Positions 20,302 to 31,722 of a stretch of 64,000 nt of DNA are shown in pieces. How positions within the stretch are numbered: position 1 is the first letter of the stretch; each line of letters opens with the position of its first letter. The stretch is taken from contig JAKFYI010000016.1 in NCBI GenBank assembly GCA_021730985.1, positions 124,001 to 188,000 on the forward strand. Reading direction: 5' to 3'. The translations under genes and the position numbers were made by a program. The DNA comes from Hyphomicrobiales bacterium. GTDB taxonomy: Bacteria > Pseudomonadota > Alphaproteobacteria > Rhizobiales > Xanthobacteraceae. Under the pieces are notes generated by a model. The model had not been told where the DNA came from, ran no database searches, and was given only the letters and a program-made list of their open reading frames with translations.

Positions 20302-20315
20302 TTTCAAGATTACTG

Positions 20316-20738
20316 TTATCCGACGATCTCGTTGCCGGAGAAGAACTGCGCGATTTCCTTCGCAGCCGTGTCCGGCGCGTCGGAACCATGCACCGAATTC
20401 TCCCCGATCGACTTCGCGTGGGTCTTGCGGATGGTGCCGGCCGCAGCCTTCGAGGGATCGGTCGCACCCATCAGATCGCGGTACTTGGCGATCGCGTTCT
20501 CTCCTTGGAGCACCTGGACCACCACCGGTCCCGAGATCATGAAATCGACCAGTTCGCCAAAGAAGGGCCGCTCGCGGTGTACCGCGTAGAACGTCTCGGC
20601 TTCCGTGCGGCCGATGCGCACGCGCTTCTGCGCGATGATGCGCAGACCGGCCTGCTCGATCATCGCGTTGATCGCGCCGGTCAGGTTACGAGCCGCGGCG
20701 TCGGGCTTGATGATCGAAAAGGTACGCTCAACCGCCAT
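20316..20738 (-). CDS. ndk: Nucleoside diphosphate kinase
   Basis: 140 residues, the usual length. [15 protein letters not shown] at the start and the phosphohistidine motif [10 protein letters not shown] (H115 region) are diagnostic. It transfers gamma-phosphate among NTPs in the cytosol. Start ATG 20738 has AAGGAC upstream. It lies upstream of terC on the same strand, with hairpins between them. Confidence 0.97.
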   Translation of the reverse strand: MAVERTFSIIKPDAAARNLTGAINAMIEQAGLRIIAQKRVRIGRTEAETFYAVHRERPFFGELVDFMISGPVVVQVLQGENAIAKYRDLMGATDPSKAAAGTIRKTHAKSIGENSVHGSDAPDTAAKEIAQFFSGNEIVG

Positions 20739-20932
20739 CGGTTTTGTCCTTCATCCGTTGAGGCTTCGGGTGGATCGGCGGCTTATAGCGAGCGCCCCGG
20801 AATGCGGCAAGGTTCCGGGCGGGCGCGGGGAAATGAACGCTTCATGAACATGATGCAGCGCAATGGGTTCAGCCTGCTAAACGTCCCCTAAACAGCGGCC
20901 TCAGCGGCGGTTCAGCACGAAAAAATAGATTG

Positions 20933-20995
20933 GTCCCATGAACCGGTCGGCCGATCCGCACGACTGATCGGCATGGGACGCGGAAGCCCGCGTCC
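20933..20995 (+). promoter_or_regulatory. Structured 5' leader of the His-rich protein gene (two exclusive hairpins)
   Basis: Hairpin 1 pairs GTCCCATG (20933-20940) with CATGGGAC (20972-20979), with an inner stem CCGATC (20951-20956) / GATCGG (20966-20971). Hairpin 2 is GGACGCGG (20976-20983) / CCGCGTCC (20988-20995) with loop AAGC. They share bases 20976-20979 and cannot both form. Hairpin 2 ends 6 nt before the AAGGAG ribosome binding site (21002-21007). The transcription start is unknown, so this is a structural prediction only. Confidence 0.45.
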
Positions 20996-21013
20996 AACCC
21001 AAAGGAGACCACC

Positions 21014-21271
21014 ATGTTTCGCAAGATCGCCCTGACCCTCGCCGCCACCGCAGCCCTCGGCACCGCCGCCCTCGCCGTGAGCACGGGCTCCGCCGACGCC
21101 AAGCCGTTCGGCTACCACAAGCATCACTATCACGGCCATCACCACTTTCATGGCCACCGCTTCATCGCGGCGCCGGTCGTGTACGCCTACGGCGGCGGCG
21201 GCTGCTACGTGAAGCGCTGGGTTTCGACCCCTTGGGGCCTGAAGCTGCGCTGGGTGAACCGCTGCTACTGA
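21014..21271 (+). CDS. Small secreted His-rich protein
   Basis: 85 residues, preceded by AAGGAG at 6 nt spacing. A signal peptide (1-29, ending SADA) is followed by a mature chain of about 56 residues. Residues 35-48 are almost all His alternating with Lys, Tyr, Gly and Phe (9 His in 14 positions), which suggests divalent metal binding. The C-terminal part has two Cys (C64 and C84) and three Trp in RWVSTPWGLKLRW, so a disulfide-closed fold is plausible. Similar short exported proteins are known as hypotheticals in Bradyrhizobium-like genomes. No family function can be named. Confidence 0.75.
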   Translation: MFRKIALTLAATAALGTAALAVSTGSADAKPFGYHKHHYHGHHHFHGHRFIAAPVVYAYGGGGCYVKRWVSTPWGLKLRWVNRCY

Positions 21272-21291
21272 CGCACGCGCCCGCCCAAACA

Positions 21292-21325
21292 ATTGAAGCC
21301 CCGGTCTCGCGACCGGGGCTTCAAT
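21292..21325. terminator. Shared bidirectional terminator between the His-rich gene and katG
   Basis: Perfect 15-bp stem ATTGAAGCCCCGGTC / GACCGGGGCTTCAAT with loop TCGC, followed by ATTTT on the plus side and AATTGTTT on the minus side. It lies 20 bp after the stop at 21271 and 27 bp after the katG stop, so it can end both converging transcripts. Confidence 0.85.
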
Positions 21326-21352
21326 ATTTTGCGGCAAACGCTTCCGCAGAGA

Positions 21353-23679
<2,327 letters not shown>

Positions 23680-23681
23680 GC

Positions 23682-24608
23682 ATGATCACATTGAGGCAGT
23701 TGCGTTATTTGACCTCGCTGCAGGCGCACCGGCATTTCGGAAGGGCTGCGGACGCCTGCGCCGTGACCCAACCTGCGCTGTCCATGCAAATCCGGGAGCT
23801 GGAGCGCGAGCTCGGCGTCGAACTGGTCGAGCGCCGGCCCGGCGAAGTTTCGTTCACCGATATCGGCGCCGAGGTGGTCCGCCGGGCCGAGCATGTGCTC
23901 GCCTCGACGCGCGACCTGATGGACTTCGCCAGTCATGGCGGCCGCCTGCTGACCGGCCGGCTTCAGTTCGGCGTCATTCCCTCGCTTGCGCCTTACGTGC
24001 TGCCGCAAATCCTTCCGGTGCTGCAGCGGAAACATCCGGAATTGCGCGTCGAACTCCGCGAAACCCAGACCAAAGGTCTGCTGGAAGAATTGAACAGCGG
24101 CGCGCTCGATGTGGTGATGCTTGCCTTGCCGGTCGGGGAACCCGATTTGGCGTCGATGCCGCTGTTCGAGGACACCTTCTTGCTCGCCGTGCCCGCCACC
24201 GACAATCGTGCCGCCGATGTTCCGATCGGCGCGCGCGACATCGATCAGCGGCGGCTGATCCTTCTCGAAGAAGGGCACTGCCTGCGGGATCAGGCGCTCG
24301 CCTACTGCACGGGTGCGCGCGGCGACGTGCGGCTGGGCGCGACCAGTCTTGCCACGGTCATGCAGATGGTCGCGAACGGATACGGCATCACGCTGCTGCC
24401 AAGCGTCGCAGTCGATGTCGAAGTGCGAGACGAGCGCGTGAAGATTCTGCGCTTTGCCGATCCGGCGCCAGGAAGAACTGTGGGTCTGGCTTGGCGCCGC
24501 ACCTCGCCGCGAAAGAGCGACTTCGTGGCGCTCGGCAACCTGATCACAGAAACTCTCGGCGCAGCGGGATCGATCCGCCTCGCTGAACGCCCGCCTGCAA
24601 ACCAATAG
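23682..24608 (+). CDS. oxyR: Peroxide-responsive LysR-type regulator OxyR
   Basis: 308 residues. N-terminal winged helix (LRQLRYLTSLQAHRHFGRAA, then VTQPALSMQIRELE). In the effector domain LLEEGHCLRDQALAYC has C200 and C209, the same 9-residue spacing as the redox pair C199/C208 of E. coli OxyR, so it should sense H2O2 by disulfide formation. It is divergent from katG. No ribosome binding site is visible before the ATG; translation may be leaderless or weak. Confidence 0.92.
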   Translation: MITLRQLRYLTSLQAHRHFGRAADACAVTQPALSMQIRELERELGVELVERRPGEVSFTDIGAEVVRRAEHVLASTRDLMDFASHGGRLLTGRLQFGVIPSLAPYVLPQILPVLQRKHPELRVELRETQTKGLLEELNSGALDVVMLALPVGEPDLASMPLFEDTFLLAVPATDNRAADVPIGARDIDQRRLILLEEGHCLRDQALAYCTGARGDVRLGATSLATVMQMVANGYGITLLPSVAVDVEVRDERVKILRFADPAPGRTVGLAWRRTSPRKSDFVALGNLITETLGAAGSIRLAERPPANQ

Positions 24609-24637
24609 CGGCGGCGGAGCGCCGACGCGACACCGGC

Positions 24638-25459
24638 TCACACCAGCGCAATCAGCCGAACCGGCCCTCCGGTTGCATCTTTGACCTTGGCCGCTCCGGC
24701 CACCAGCGTCGCGCCATTGGACGGCACCTTGTCGAGGTTCGCGACGTTCTCGACCCCCCAGCGGCCCGACGGCAGCCAGGACCGGTGGACCCGGAAGTCC
24801 TTCGAAGGTCCGTGGTCGAGCGACAGCGTATCGACCGCGATGCCGAGCACGCTGCGCTCCTTCATCAGCCACTCGGCGGCCTCGCCGGAGAACCCCGGGA
24901 AATGGAACGTGCCGCCCGATGCGCCGGTGTACTTCGCTTCGTCGCCGACGTGGGCACCCCATCCGGACAGCATCGCAACACAGCAGCGGTCCGGCAGCCT
25001 GCGATTCTTCTTTTCCCAGTCGGTCAGGTCCTGGCGCGATACCTGATAGTCGGGATTTTTCGCCGCAGCAGCGCGCACATCGATCACCGCGAGCGGCGTG
25101 ACAAGCGACTCGGCCGGGATTTTCTCCAGCGTCTCGCCATTCTCCGCGAAATGGATCGGCGCATCGATGTGGGTTCCGGCGTGCTCGATGATGCGCCACC
25201 AGTTGAGGTTGAAGCCGTCCTTCTTGATATCGAACTGCTTCTGCAATTCGATGCCGGGCACGCCGAAGAAGGTCGGGAAGTCCGGCGACATGGTGTGGGT
25301 CAGATCGACCACACCTTTGAACCGGGCCGGTGCGGGTTTGGGCGCAGCCTCAGCCGGCGCGACAGCGGTCGCCGCAAAGCCTGCCGCGGCGGCTCCCCTG
25401 AAGAAACCGCGGCGCGTCAACGCCGCCCGCACCGCCTCCTGGCATCCCGGTACGCACAT
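24638..25459 (-). CDS. Cyclase family (kynurenine-formamidase-like) hydrolase with Tat signal
   Basis: 273 residues from ATG 25459. The N-terminus carries a twin-arginine signal: TRRGFFRGAAAAGFAATA (residues 15-32). The metal-binding signature of the cyclase family, HAGTHIDAPIHF, is intact, and LSLDHG with SWLPSGRWGVENV follows in the C-terminal part. Members are Zn/Mn hydrolases of N-formylkynurenine, isatin or similar. Export of a folded metal enzyme by Tat is consistent. It converges with oxyR (29 bp) and diverges from the ABC-F gene. Substrate unknown. Confidence 0.85.
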   Translation of the reverse strand: MCVPGCQEAVRAALTRRGFFRGAAAAGFAATAVAPAEAAPKPAPARFKGVVDLTHTMSPDFPTFFGVPGIELQKQFDIKKDGFNLNWWRIIEHAGTHIDAPIHFAENGETLEKIPAESLVTPLAVIDVRAAAAKNPDYQVSRQDLTDWEKKNRRLPDRCCVAMLSGWGAHVGDEAKYTGASGGTFHFPGFSGEAAEWLMKERSVLGIAVDTLSLDHGPSKDFRVHRSWLPSGRWGVENVANLDKVPSNGATLVAGAAKVKDATGGPVRLIALV

Positions 25460-25574
25460 GGGGCACCCGCCTCGCCTGATCGGTCGCCGCCTAGCATGAC
25501 CCGCTCCGGCTGCGACACGCAACCGACATCGCCAAAACTGTTGCGTCGGCCGCTTCCGTCCGCCACAAGGCGGC

Positions 25575-27458
25575 ATGCTCGACATCAGCGATATTTCGGT
25601 GCGCGTCGCCGGACGGCTTCTCATTGATGCGGCCACGGCGCGCATCACGCCCGGTTCACGGGTCGGGCTGGTCGGCCGCAACGGCAGCGGAAAGTCCACG
25701 CTGTTCAACGTCATCACCGGCGATCACCCGTCCGAGCATGGACATATCGATCTGCCGCCGCGCTGGCGGATCGGGCGTCTGGCGCAGGAGGCGCCGGACG
25801 GCCCGGAATCGCTGCTGGAGGTTGTGCTGCGCGCGGACAAAGAGCGCGCCGACCTGCTGGCCGAAGCCGAGACGGCTACCGATCCGACCCGCATCTCCGA
25901 CATCCAGATGCGGCTTGCCGACATGGGTGCGTATGCAGCGCCCGCGCGGGCGGCGTCGATCCTATCCGGCCTCGGATTCTCGCCGGCCGATCAGGAACGG
26001 CCCTGCTCCGAGTTCTCCGGCGGCTGGCGGATGCGCGTGGCACTCGCCGCCGTGCTGTTCTCCAAGCCCGATCTGCTGCTGCTCGACGAGCCCACCAATT
26101 ACCTGGACCTGGAAGGCACTCTCTGGCTGCAGGACCATCTGGCGCGCTATCCGAACACCATGCTGGTGATCAGCCACGACCGCGACCTGCTCGACACCTC
26201 GGTCGAGTTCATCCTGTCGCTGGAGAACCAGAAGCTCACGCTCTACCGCGGCGGCTACAGCGCGTTCGAGAAGCTGCGAAGCGAAAGGCTCTTGCTCGAC
26301 CAGAAAGCGGCGAAGAAGCAGGAAGCGCAGCGCAAGCACCTGCAGGCGTTCGTCGATCGCTTCAAGGCCAAGGCGTCGAAGGCAAGCCAGGCGCAGTCCC
26401 GCGTCAAGATGCTCGAAAAGATGGCGCCGATCTCGGTCAGCGCCTTGAGCGACGTGCTGCCGATCAACATTCCCGCTCCGGAAAAACTTCTGTCGCCGCC
26501 GATCGTGACGCTCGATGGCGTCGATGTGGGCTACGACGCCGGTCATCCGGTGTTGCGAAAGCTATCGCTGCGCATCGACGACGACGACCGCATCGCACTG
26601 CTCGGCTCCAACGGCAACGGCAAGTCCACACTGGTTAAGCTGATCGCGGCGCGGCTCGCGCCCATGTCGGGAACCGTGACGCGCGCACCGAAGCTCAAAA
26701 TCGCGTACTTCGCGCAGCACCAACTCGACGAACTCGATCCAAATGACAGCGTCTACGAGCATTTGCGCGAATTGATGCCGGACGCGACGGAATCCAAGGT
26801 CCGCGCGGTGGCGGGCTCAATCGGATTCTCGGGACAGACCGCAGATACAGCGGTCGGCAAATTGTCCGGCGGCGAGAAAGCGCGGCTGATGCTGGGGCTG
26901 GCCACCCTCGGCGGACCGCACCTGCTCATCCTCGACGAGCCGACCAACCATCTCGACATCGACAGCCGCTCAGCATTGATCGAGGCGATCAACGACTATC
27001 CCGGCGCCGTGATCCTGGTTTCGCACGACCGCCATCTGCTGGCCGCCTGCGCCGACCGGCTGTGGCTTGTGGCGAACGGCGGCGTCTCCTCGTTCGACGG
27101 CGACCTCGACGACTATCGCCGTCATGTGCTCTCCGAGCGCAGCGACGAGGATCGCACGGACCGCCGCGGCCGCGCGCCGCAGCCGGCCCGCGGCGAAGCC
27201 CGCCGCAACAACGCTGACCGGCGCGCGCAGACCGCCTCGTTGCGGCAAAAGCAGTCGCAGGCCGAGACCGAGATGGCACGGCTCACCCGCGAGATCGCAC
27301 GGCTCGACGCCGAACTCGCCTCCGGCAATCTCTACGTCCAGGATCCGGCCAAGGCATCGAAGCTCGCGAAAACGCGGGCCGAACACGCGCGCGTGCTGGC
27401 GAAGGCCGAGGAAGAATGGCTGGCGGCGGGCGCTGCGCTGGAAACCGCGCAGGCCTGA
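25575..27458 (+). CDS. ABC-F family ATPase
   Basis: 627 residues, soluble, with two ABC domains. First: Walker A GRNGSGKST (36-44), signature FSGGWRMR, Walker B LLLLDEPTNYLD. Second: GSNGNGKST, LSGGEKARL, LLILDEPTNHLD. A charged coiled linker (residues 230-290) separates them, and a C-terminal coiled coil (about 550-620: LRQKQSQAETEMARLTREI) resembles the Uup-type DNA/ribosome-contacting tail. ABC-F proteins act on ribosomes or, for Uup, on DNA and replication intermediates; which applies here is open. AAGG precedes the ATG. Confidence 0.92.
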   Translation: MLDISDISVRVAGRLLIDAATARITPGSRVGLVGRNGSGKSTLFNVITGDHPSEHGHIDLPPRWRIGRLAQEAPDGPESLLEVVLRADKERADLLAEAETATDPTRISDIQMRLADMGAYAAPARAASILSGLGFSPADQERPCSEFSGGWRMRVALAAVLFSKPDLLLLDEPTNYLDLEGTLWLQDHLARYPNTMLVISHDRDLLDTSVEFILSLENQKLTLYRGGYSAFEKLRSERLLLDQKAAKKQEAQRKHLQAFVDRFKAKASKASQAQSRVKMLEKMAPISVSALSDVLPINIPAPEKLLSPPIVTLDGVDVGYDAGHPVLRKLSLRIDDDDRIALLGSNGNGKSTLVKLIAARLAPMSGTVTRAPKLKIAYFAQHQLDELDPNDSVYEHLRELMPDATESKVRAVAGSIGFSGQTADTAVGKLSGGEKARLMLGLATLGGPHLLILDEPTNHLDIDSRSALIEAINDYPGAVILVSHDRHLLAACADRLWLVANGGVSSFDGDLDDYRRHVLSERSDEDRTDRRGRAPQPARGEARRNNADRRAQTASLRQKQSQAETEMARLTREIARLDAELASGNLYVQDPAKASKLAKTRAEHARVLAKAEEEWLAAGAALETAQA

Positions 27459-27465
27459 AGAGCGA

Positions 27466-27975
27466 TCAACTCGACGAGGTGCGCTTGGGCGGCGGCTTGC
27501 GCTGCTGGCGGGGCGGCGGTGCCGGCGGTTCCGGCGCTCGCTCGACCTGGGTCAGTCGGCCGGCGGCAAAACGATAGATGCCCGGCCGCGTCCCGCGGAT
27601 GTAGGTCAGCACCACGGTGCGCTCGTTGCGCTCGTTGGCGCCGAAATCCACCTTCTCGGGCTGGCCGGCGCGCTTGACGACATCGCACTCGCTCATGTCG
27701 AGGGCGATGCCGGACGGGATCATGGGAACGTTGCCCTGCTGCTGGTCGCCCGGCAGATTGGGATCGGCCCCCACCGCCACGCCCGCGCAACGGCCCTCGG
27801 TATCGACCAGATCTTCGCTGGTGATGGGCTTCAGCGGCGTTTCCCGCAGCGTCGCGGTCGCCCTGGGCGCAACGATCGACAGGTCCGGCATGCGGAACGA
27901 ATCCGTGTCCACGGAGGAGCAGGCGCCCAACATGAGCGCGGCCATGAGCCAAAGGGGGGTTCCAAGTCGTTGCAC
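27466..27975 (-). CDS. Putative outer-membrane lipoprotein, BamE-like region
   Basis: About 169 residues from GTG 27975, chosen because it gives an ideal lipoprotein signal: a basic start, then LWLMAALMLGAC with the lipobox Cys at about residue 20. A TTG at 28014 is also in frame. The section GIALDMSECDVVKRAGQPEK and YIRGTRPGIYRFAAGRL resembles the SmpA/OmlA (BamE) pattern of G...D/E-V...G-P followed by Y-F-G-L, but this is weak. A Pro/Lys/Arg-rich tail ends the protein. It is convergent with the ABC-F gene (stops 7 bp apart). Function not established. Confidence 0.6.
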   Translation of the reverse strand: MQRLGTPLWLMAALMLGACSSVDTDSFRMPDLSIVAPRATATLRETPLKPITSEDLVDTEGRCAGVAVGADPNLPGDQQQGNVPMIPSGIALDMSECDVVKRAGQPEKVDFGANERNERTVVLTYIRGTRPGIYRFAAGRLTQVERAPEPPAPPPRQQRKPPPKRTSSS

Positions 27976-28050
27976 GCCAGGTTCCGAAATTGATCCGTGT
28001 TGCACGCGACTCAAGCGGGACTTTGCGTCACCAAAGCGGCGGCCGCAATA

Positions 28051-28503
28051 TCAGGCTTGCTTGACCCATCGGCCCTGCTCGTCAGGCTGCCAATAGGTGG
28101 CTTCGAAGCCCTTCGCCTTGACCTCGCCCCAGCAGGCGCGCGCCGAAGCGACCGCATCGTCGTCCTCGCCGTCGAACAGCAGCACGATCCGCTCGTATCC
28201 GGCGGCATCGGGGGGCAACGGCGCGCCCTCGATCAGGAACCGGACCTGGGCATTGTTCGGATTGTGTTCGCCGGTGGTGAGCAGGATCGGCTGCTCGGCG
28301 GCCTCGCCGTCCCGCGCGGTGCCGTGCGGCAGGAAGCTGTCGTCGCGGTAGGTCCACAACTGCGCGTCGAGCGCATCGACCCGCTCATCCGACGCCGCCT
28401 GCACCACGACGCGCCAGCCCCGCGCCAGCGAGCGCTCCAGCAACGACGGCAGCACCTTCTCGATCGGCTGGCGTTGCAGATGATAGAACAGCACTTCGGT
28501 CAT
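28051..28503 (-). CDS. holC: DNA polymerase III subunit chi
   Basis: 150 residues. The start MTEVLFYHLQRQPIEKVLP and the block WRVVVQAASDERVDALDAQLWTY with SFLPHG match HolC, which contacts SSB and the psi/gamma part of the clamp loader. It is 18 bp downstream of pepA on the same strand; the pepA-holC pair is conserved in proteobacteria and supports the call. Confidence 0.9.
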   Translation of the reverse strand: MTEVLFYHLQRQPIEKVLPSLLERSLARGWRVVVQAASDERVDALDAQLWTYRDDSFLPHGTARDGEAAEQPILLTTGEHNPNNAQVRFLIEGAPLPPDAAGYERIVLLFDGEDDDAVASARACWGEVKAKGFEATYWQPDEQGRWVKQA

Positions 28504-28521
28504 CGCGGGGCCCTGACGGCG

Positions 28522-30018
28522 CTACTTTTCGTAATGATCGGCCACCAGCGCGTTGAGCAGGCGGACACCCCAGCCCGAGCTCCAACTCCTGTTGATGTCG
28601 GACTGCGGCGAACCGAGGGCGGTGCCCGCGATATCGAGATGCGCCCACGGCGTCTTGCCAACAAACCGTTGGAGTAACTGCGCTGCGGTGATCGAGCCGC
28701 CGTAACGGCCGCCGGTGTTCTTCATGTCGGCGAACCGCGAGTCGATCATCTTGTCGTACTCCGGTCCGAGCGGCATGCGCCACACCCGCTCGCCGGTCGC
28801 CTGCCCGGCCTTGGTGAGGCGGTCGCAGAGCTGATCGTTGTTGGAAAACATTCCGGCGTATTCCTGACCGAGCGCCACGATGATCGCGCCGGTGAGTGTC
28901 GCCAGGTTGACCATGAACTTCGGTTCGTACTTGGTGTTGACGTAGTGCAGCACGTCGGCAAGCACCAGGCGGCCTTCGGCGTCCGTGTTGATGATCTCGA
29001 TTGTCTGGCCCGACATGGTCTTGACGATGTCGCCCGGCCGGAAAGCGTTGCCGTCGGGCATGTTCTCGACAAGGCCGATGGCGCCGATCACGTTGACCTT
29101 GGCCTTGCGCGCGGCGAGTGCGTGCATGAGCCCGACAACGCAGGCGGCGCCTGCCATATCGCCCTTCATGTCCTCCATGCCGGCGGCCGGCTTGATCGAG
29201 ATGCCGCCGGTGTCGAAGCACACGCCCTTGCCGATGAACGAGATCGGTGGCGCGCCCTTCTTGCCGCCATTCCAGCGCATGATGACGACGCGGCTGTCGT
29301 GCACCGAGCCCTGACCGACCGCGAGCAGCGAGTTCATCCCGAGCTTCTTCATCGCAGGGACATCGAGCACATCGACCGACACGCCGAGCTTCTTTAGCGC
29401 GCTGGCGCGGCGAGCGAACTCGACCGGATAGAGCACGTTGGCCGGCTCGTTGATCAGGTCGCGAGCGATGATGACGCCATCGGTCAGGCCTTCGCGGGAC
29501 ACCCACGCCTTCTGCGCAGCAGCCACGTTGCTCACCGCGATCGCGAGATGGGTTGAGGCCGGCGCGTCTTCACCTTCCTTGCGCTTGGTCTTGTAGAGGT
29601 CGAAGCGGTAGGCTCGCAGCCGCGCGCCATGCGCGATGTCGGCGGATTGCTCGGGCTTGAGCGCGCCCGACGCGAATTCGGCGATCAGCGTTGCTTCAGT
29701 GGCCGACGACGGCACGCGGCCCATCGCCGCACCGCCGAGCTTGGCGAAATCGTTCGACTTGAGCTTCACAGGCTTGCCAACGCCCAGCACGATCAAACGG
29801 GTGGCCGCGAGGCCGTTCGGCGCCACGATGTCGAGCGCGCTGCCGCTCTTGCCGGTGAAACGGTCGGCCGCAGCGGCGCGCTGAAGCAGATCGCCGGCCG
29901 GTGCCAGCGCCCGGCGCGATGCCGGACCGAGCTTCAGGCCCTCCTCGCACAGCAAAATCAGCACGCCCTTGGGCGCTGCGGAAAAGGCTTCGAATCCGAG
30001 TTTCAGGGGCTCGGCCAT
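28522..30018 (-). CDS. pepA: Leucyl aminopeptidase
   Basis: 498 residues from ATG 30018; an in-frame start at 30111 adds a basic, non-homologous stretch. The M17 motifs are intact: [15 protein letters not shown] holds the active Lys and first Asp, and [12 protein letters not shown] is the signature with Asp, Glu and the active Arg. It is a two-Zn cytosolic exopeptidase, usually hexameric. In E. coli PepA also binds DNA; not testable here. It heads the transcript with holC. Confidence 0.95.
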   Translation of the reverse strand: MAEPLKLGFEAFSAAPKGVLILLCEEGLKLGPASRRALAPAGDLLQRAAAADRFTGKSGSALDIVAPNGLAATRLIVLGVGKPVKLKSNDFAKLGGAAMGRVPSSATEATLIAEFASGALKPEQSADIAHGARLRAYRFDLYKTKRKEGEDAPASTHLAIAVSNVAAAQKAWVSREGLTDGVIIARDLINEPANVLYPVEFARRASALKKLGVSVDVLDVPAMKKLGMNSLLAVGQGSVHDSRVVIMRWNGGKKGAPPISFIGKGVCFDTGGISIKPAAGMEDMKGDMAGAACVVGLMHALAARKAKVNVIGAIGLVENMPDGNAFRPGDIVKTMSGQTIEIINTDAEGRLVLADVLHYVNTKYEPKFMVNLATLTGAIIVALGQEYAGMFSNNDQLCDRLTKAGQATGERVWRMPLGPEYDKMIDSRFADMKNTGGRYGGSITAAQLLQRFVGKTPWAHLDIAGTALGSPQSDINRSWSSGWGVRLLNALVADHYEK

Positions 30019-30546
30019 ATCGTCATTCCTCGTTGAAAATCTGCAAAGCGCACGGAATCGGACGGCGCGAAGGCACCGAAATGCGAGGATTGCGCCGAAA
30101 ATCCGTCGCAAGCATCAGCGGCGAGGCGAACCTATCGGAGTGTTCCCCCACAGCCAACGTGGAACCACCCGGTCCACCCCGAAGAATCCTGGATTTCACG
30201 GCCTCCAGTCGTGGAATCAAGTTCGGGCGCTGCATGAACGCAAACGGCCTCGCCAGAAGGCCAAACGGGCAATCAGACCGGCAGGATTCTATCCCTGGTT
30301 GTGACAACGGAATTGGACATCCGGTGCCCGCCATGACGGCGCGGGAAACTGGGGTATGGTGGCGCCTCGCCGGCCGCCGCCATTTACCTTTTGTTGTGCA
30401 TGTTCAAGAGGTTTGCCTTGGCGAAGCCATTTTGTGGACCGATCAAAGCAATACTGTTGGGGTCGAACTGCCTGTAGAGGAAGCGCCGCGTCGGATGGGG
30501 ATCCGGGTGCGCTGCATGGCTGGTCGATAGGGGACGGCGCGGGCGG
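30019..30546. other. Intergenic region between pepA and lptF (528 bp)
   Basis: No convincing gene is seen; open frames here have no recognisable pattern. It must hold the promoters of pepA (leftward) and of the lptFGD run (rightward), but no clear -35/-10 pair stands out. The sequence is less GC-rich than the flanking genes around 30360-30460. Confidence 0.5.
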
Positions 30547-31722
30547 ATGGGTTCGATTGGCGTTTACATTTTCCGCACCACGTTTGGCGCGTTCCTCCTG
30601 GTGCTGATCAGCCTGACCTCGCTCATTTGGGTCACGCAGGCGCTGCGCGATTTCGACCTGATGACCAACCGGGGACAGACCGTCTTCGCGTTCCTCGGCA
30701 TCACCAGTCTGATCATCCCCGTCCTCGTGCTGATCATCTCCCCGCTCGCGCTGGTGGTGGCGATCGCCCACACCCTGAACAAGCTCGCAAACGATTCAGA
30801 AATCATCGTGATGAATGCCGCGGGCATGCCGCCGTGGCGGCTGTTCAGGCCCTTCCTCGCAGTTGCAATCATCGCATCGATCATGACGGCCGCGATCAGC
30901 ACCTACATCGCTCCCGAGGGGTTGCGCCTGCTGCGCCGCTGGCTGACCGAAGTGCGCACCGACCTTATCACCAACATCGTGCAGCCCGGCCGCTTCACCA
31001 CCATCGACCGCGGCCTGACGTTCTTTATTCGCGAGCGCCAAGCCAACGGGTTGCTGGTCGGCATCCTGCTTGACGACCGCCGCGACGAGAAGGCGCGCGT
31101 CACCATTCTTGCCGAGAAGGGCGAGATCGTGAAAACCGCCACCGGCAACTTCATCCTGTTCGAGACCGGCAACATCCAGCAGCACGAGATCAAGTCGCCC
31201 GACCCCAGCATCGTGCAGTTCGACCGCTACGCATTCGATCTGTCGCAGTTCACGAGTTCGTCAAGCGTGATCCACTATTCGATCCGCGAGCGTTATTTGT
31301 GGGAATTGATCTCGCCGTCGCCCGACGATCCGCAGTTTAAGGCGCAGCCCGGGCACTTCCGCGCCGAATTGCATGAACGCCTGCTCGGGCCATTGTATCC
31401 GATCGCGTTCCTCGTGCTGGCGTATCTGTTCCTCGGCGCGCCGAGCACGACGCGGCAGAGCCGCATCTGGTCGATTATCGCTCTCACCTCCGGCGTGGTG
31501 ACCCTGCGCCTGCTCGGGTTCGCGGCATCCATTGTCGGCGTGACGATCCCGCTCTTCATCGCGTTCCAGTATCTCGTTTTGATGGCCACCATCGCCGGAG
31601 GCCTTGTCGTCATCTCGCGCGGGATGGTGATCGAGCCGCCGGCATTCCTGATCCGCGGCATCGCCGCGATGGTTGAGTTCGTCAAGAGCCAAGCCCTGAC
31701 CTTGAAGGGGCTGACGCGATGA
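30547..31722 (+). CDS. lptF: LPS export ABC transporter permease LptF
   Basis: 391 residues with six membrane segments: three before and three after a periplasmic domain (about residues 125-270). The N-terminal FRTTFGAFLLVLISLTSLIWVTQ and GITSLIIPVLVLIISPLALVVAI segments are typical. With LptG and LptB2 it pulls lipopolysaccharide out of the inner membrane. The stop overlaps the lptG start (ATGA). It is first in the run lptF-lptG-lptD-surA-pdxA-rsmA-adh. Confidence 0.94.
   Translation: MGSIGVYIFRTTFGAFLLVLISLTSLIWVTQALRDFDLMTNRGQTVFAFLGITSLIIPVLVLIISPLALVVAIAHTLNKLANDSEIIVMNAAGMPPWRLFRPFLAVAIIASIMTAAISTYIAPEGLRLLRRWLTEVRTDLITNIVQPGRFTTIDRGLTFFIRERQANGLLVGILLDDRRDEKARVTILAEKGEIVKTATGNFILFETGNIQQHEIKSPDPSIVQFDRYAFDLSQFTSSSSVIHYSIRERYLWELISPSPDDPQFKAQPGHFRAELHERLLGPLYPIAFLVLAYLFLGAPSTTRQSRIWSIIALTSGVVTLRLLGFAASIVGVTIPLFIAFQYLVLMATIAGGLVVISRGMVIEPPAFLIRGIAAMVEFVKSQALTLKGLTR

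Noticed and set aside
20150-20315. A Mn-sensing yybP-ykoY riboswitch ahead of terC
   Set aside because: Such switches often precede TerC-family genes, but the needed conserved loops are not visible; only simple hairpins are seen.
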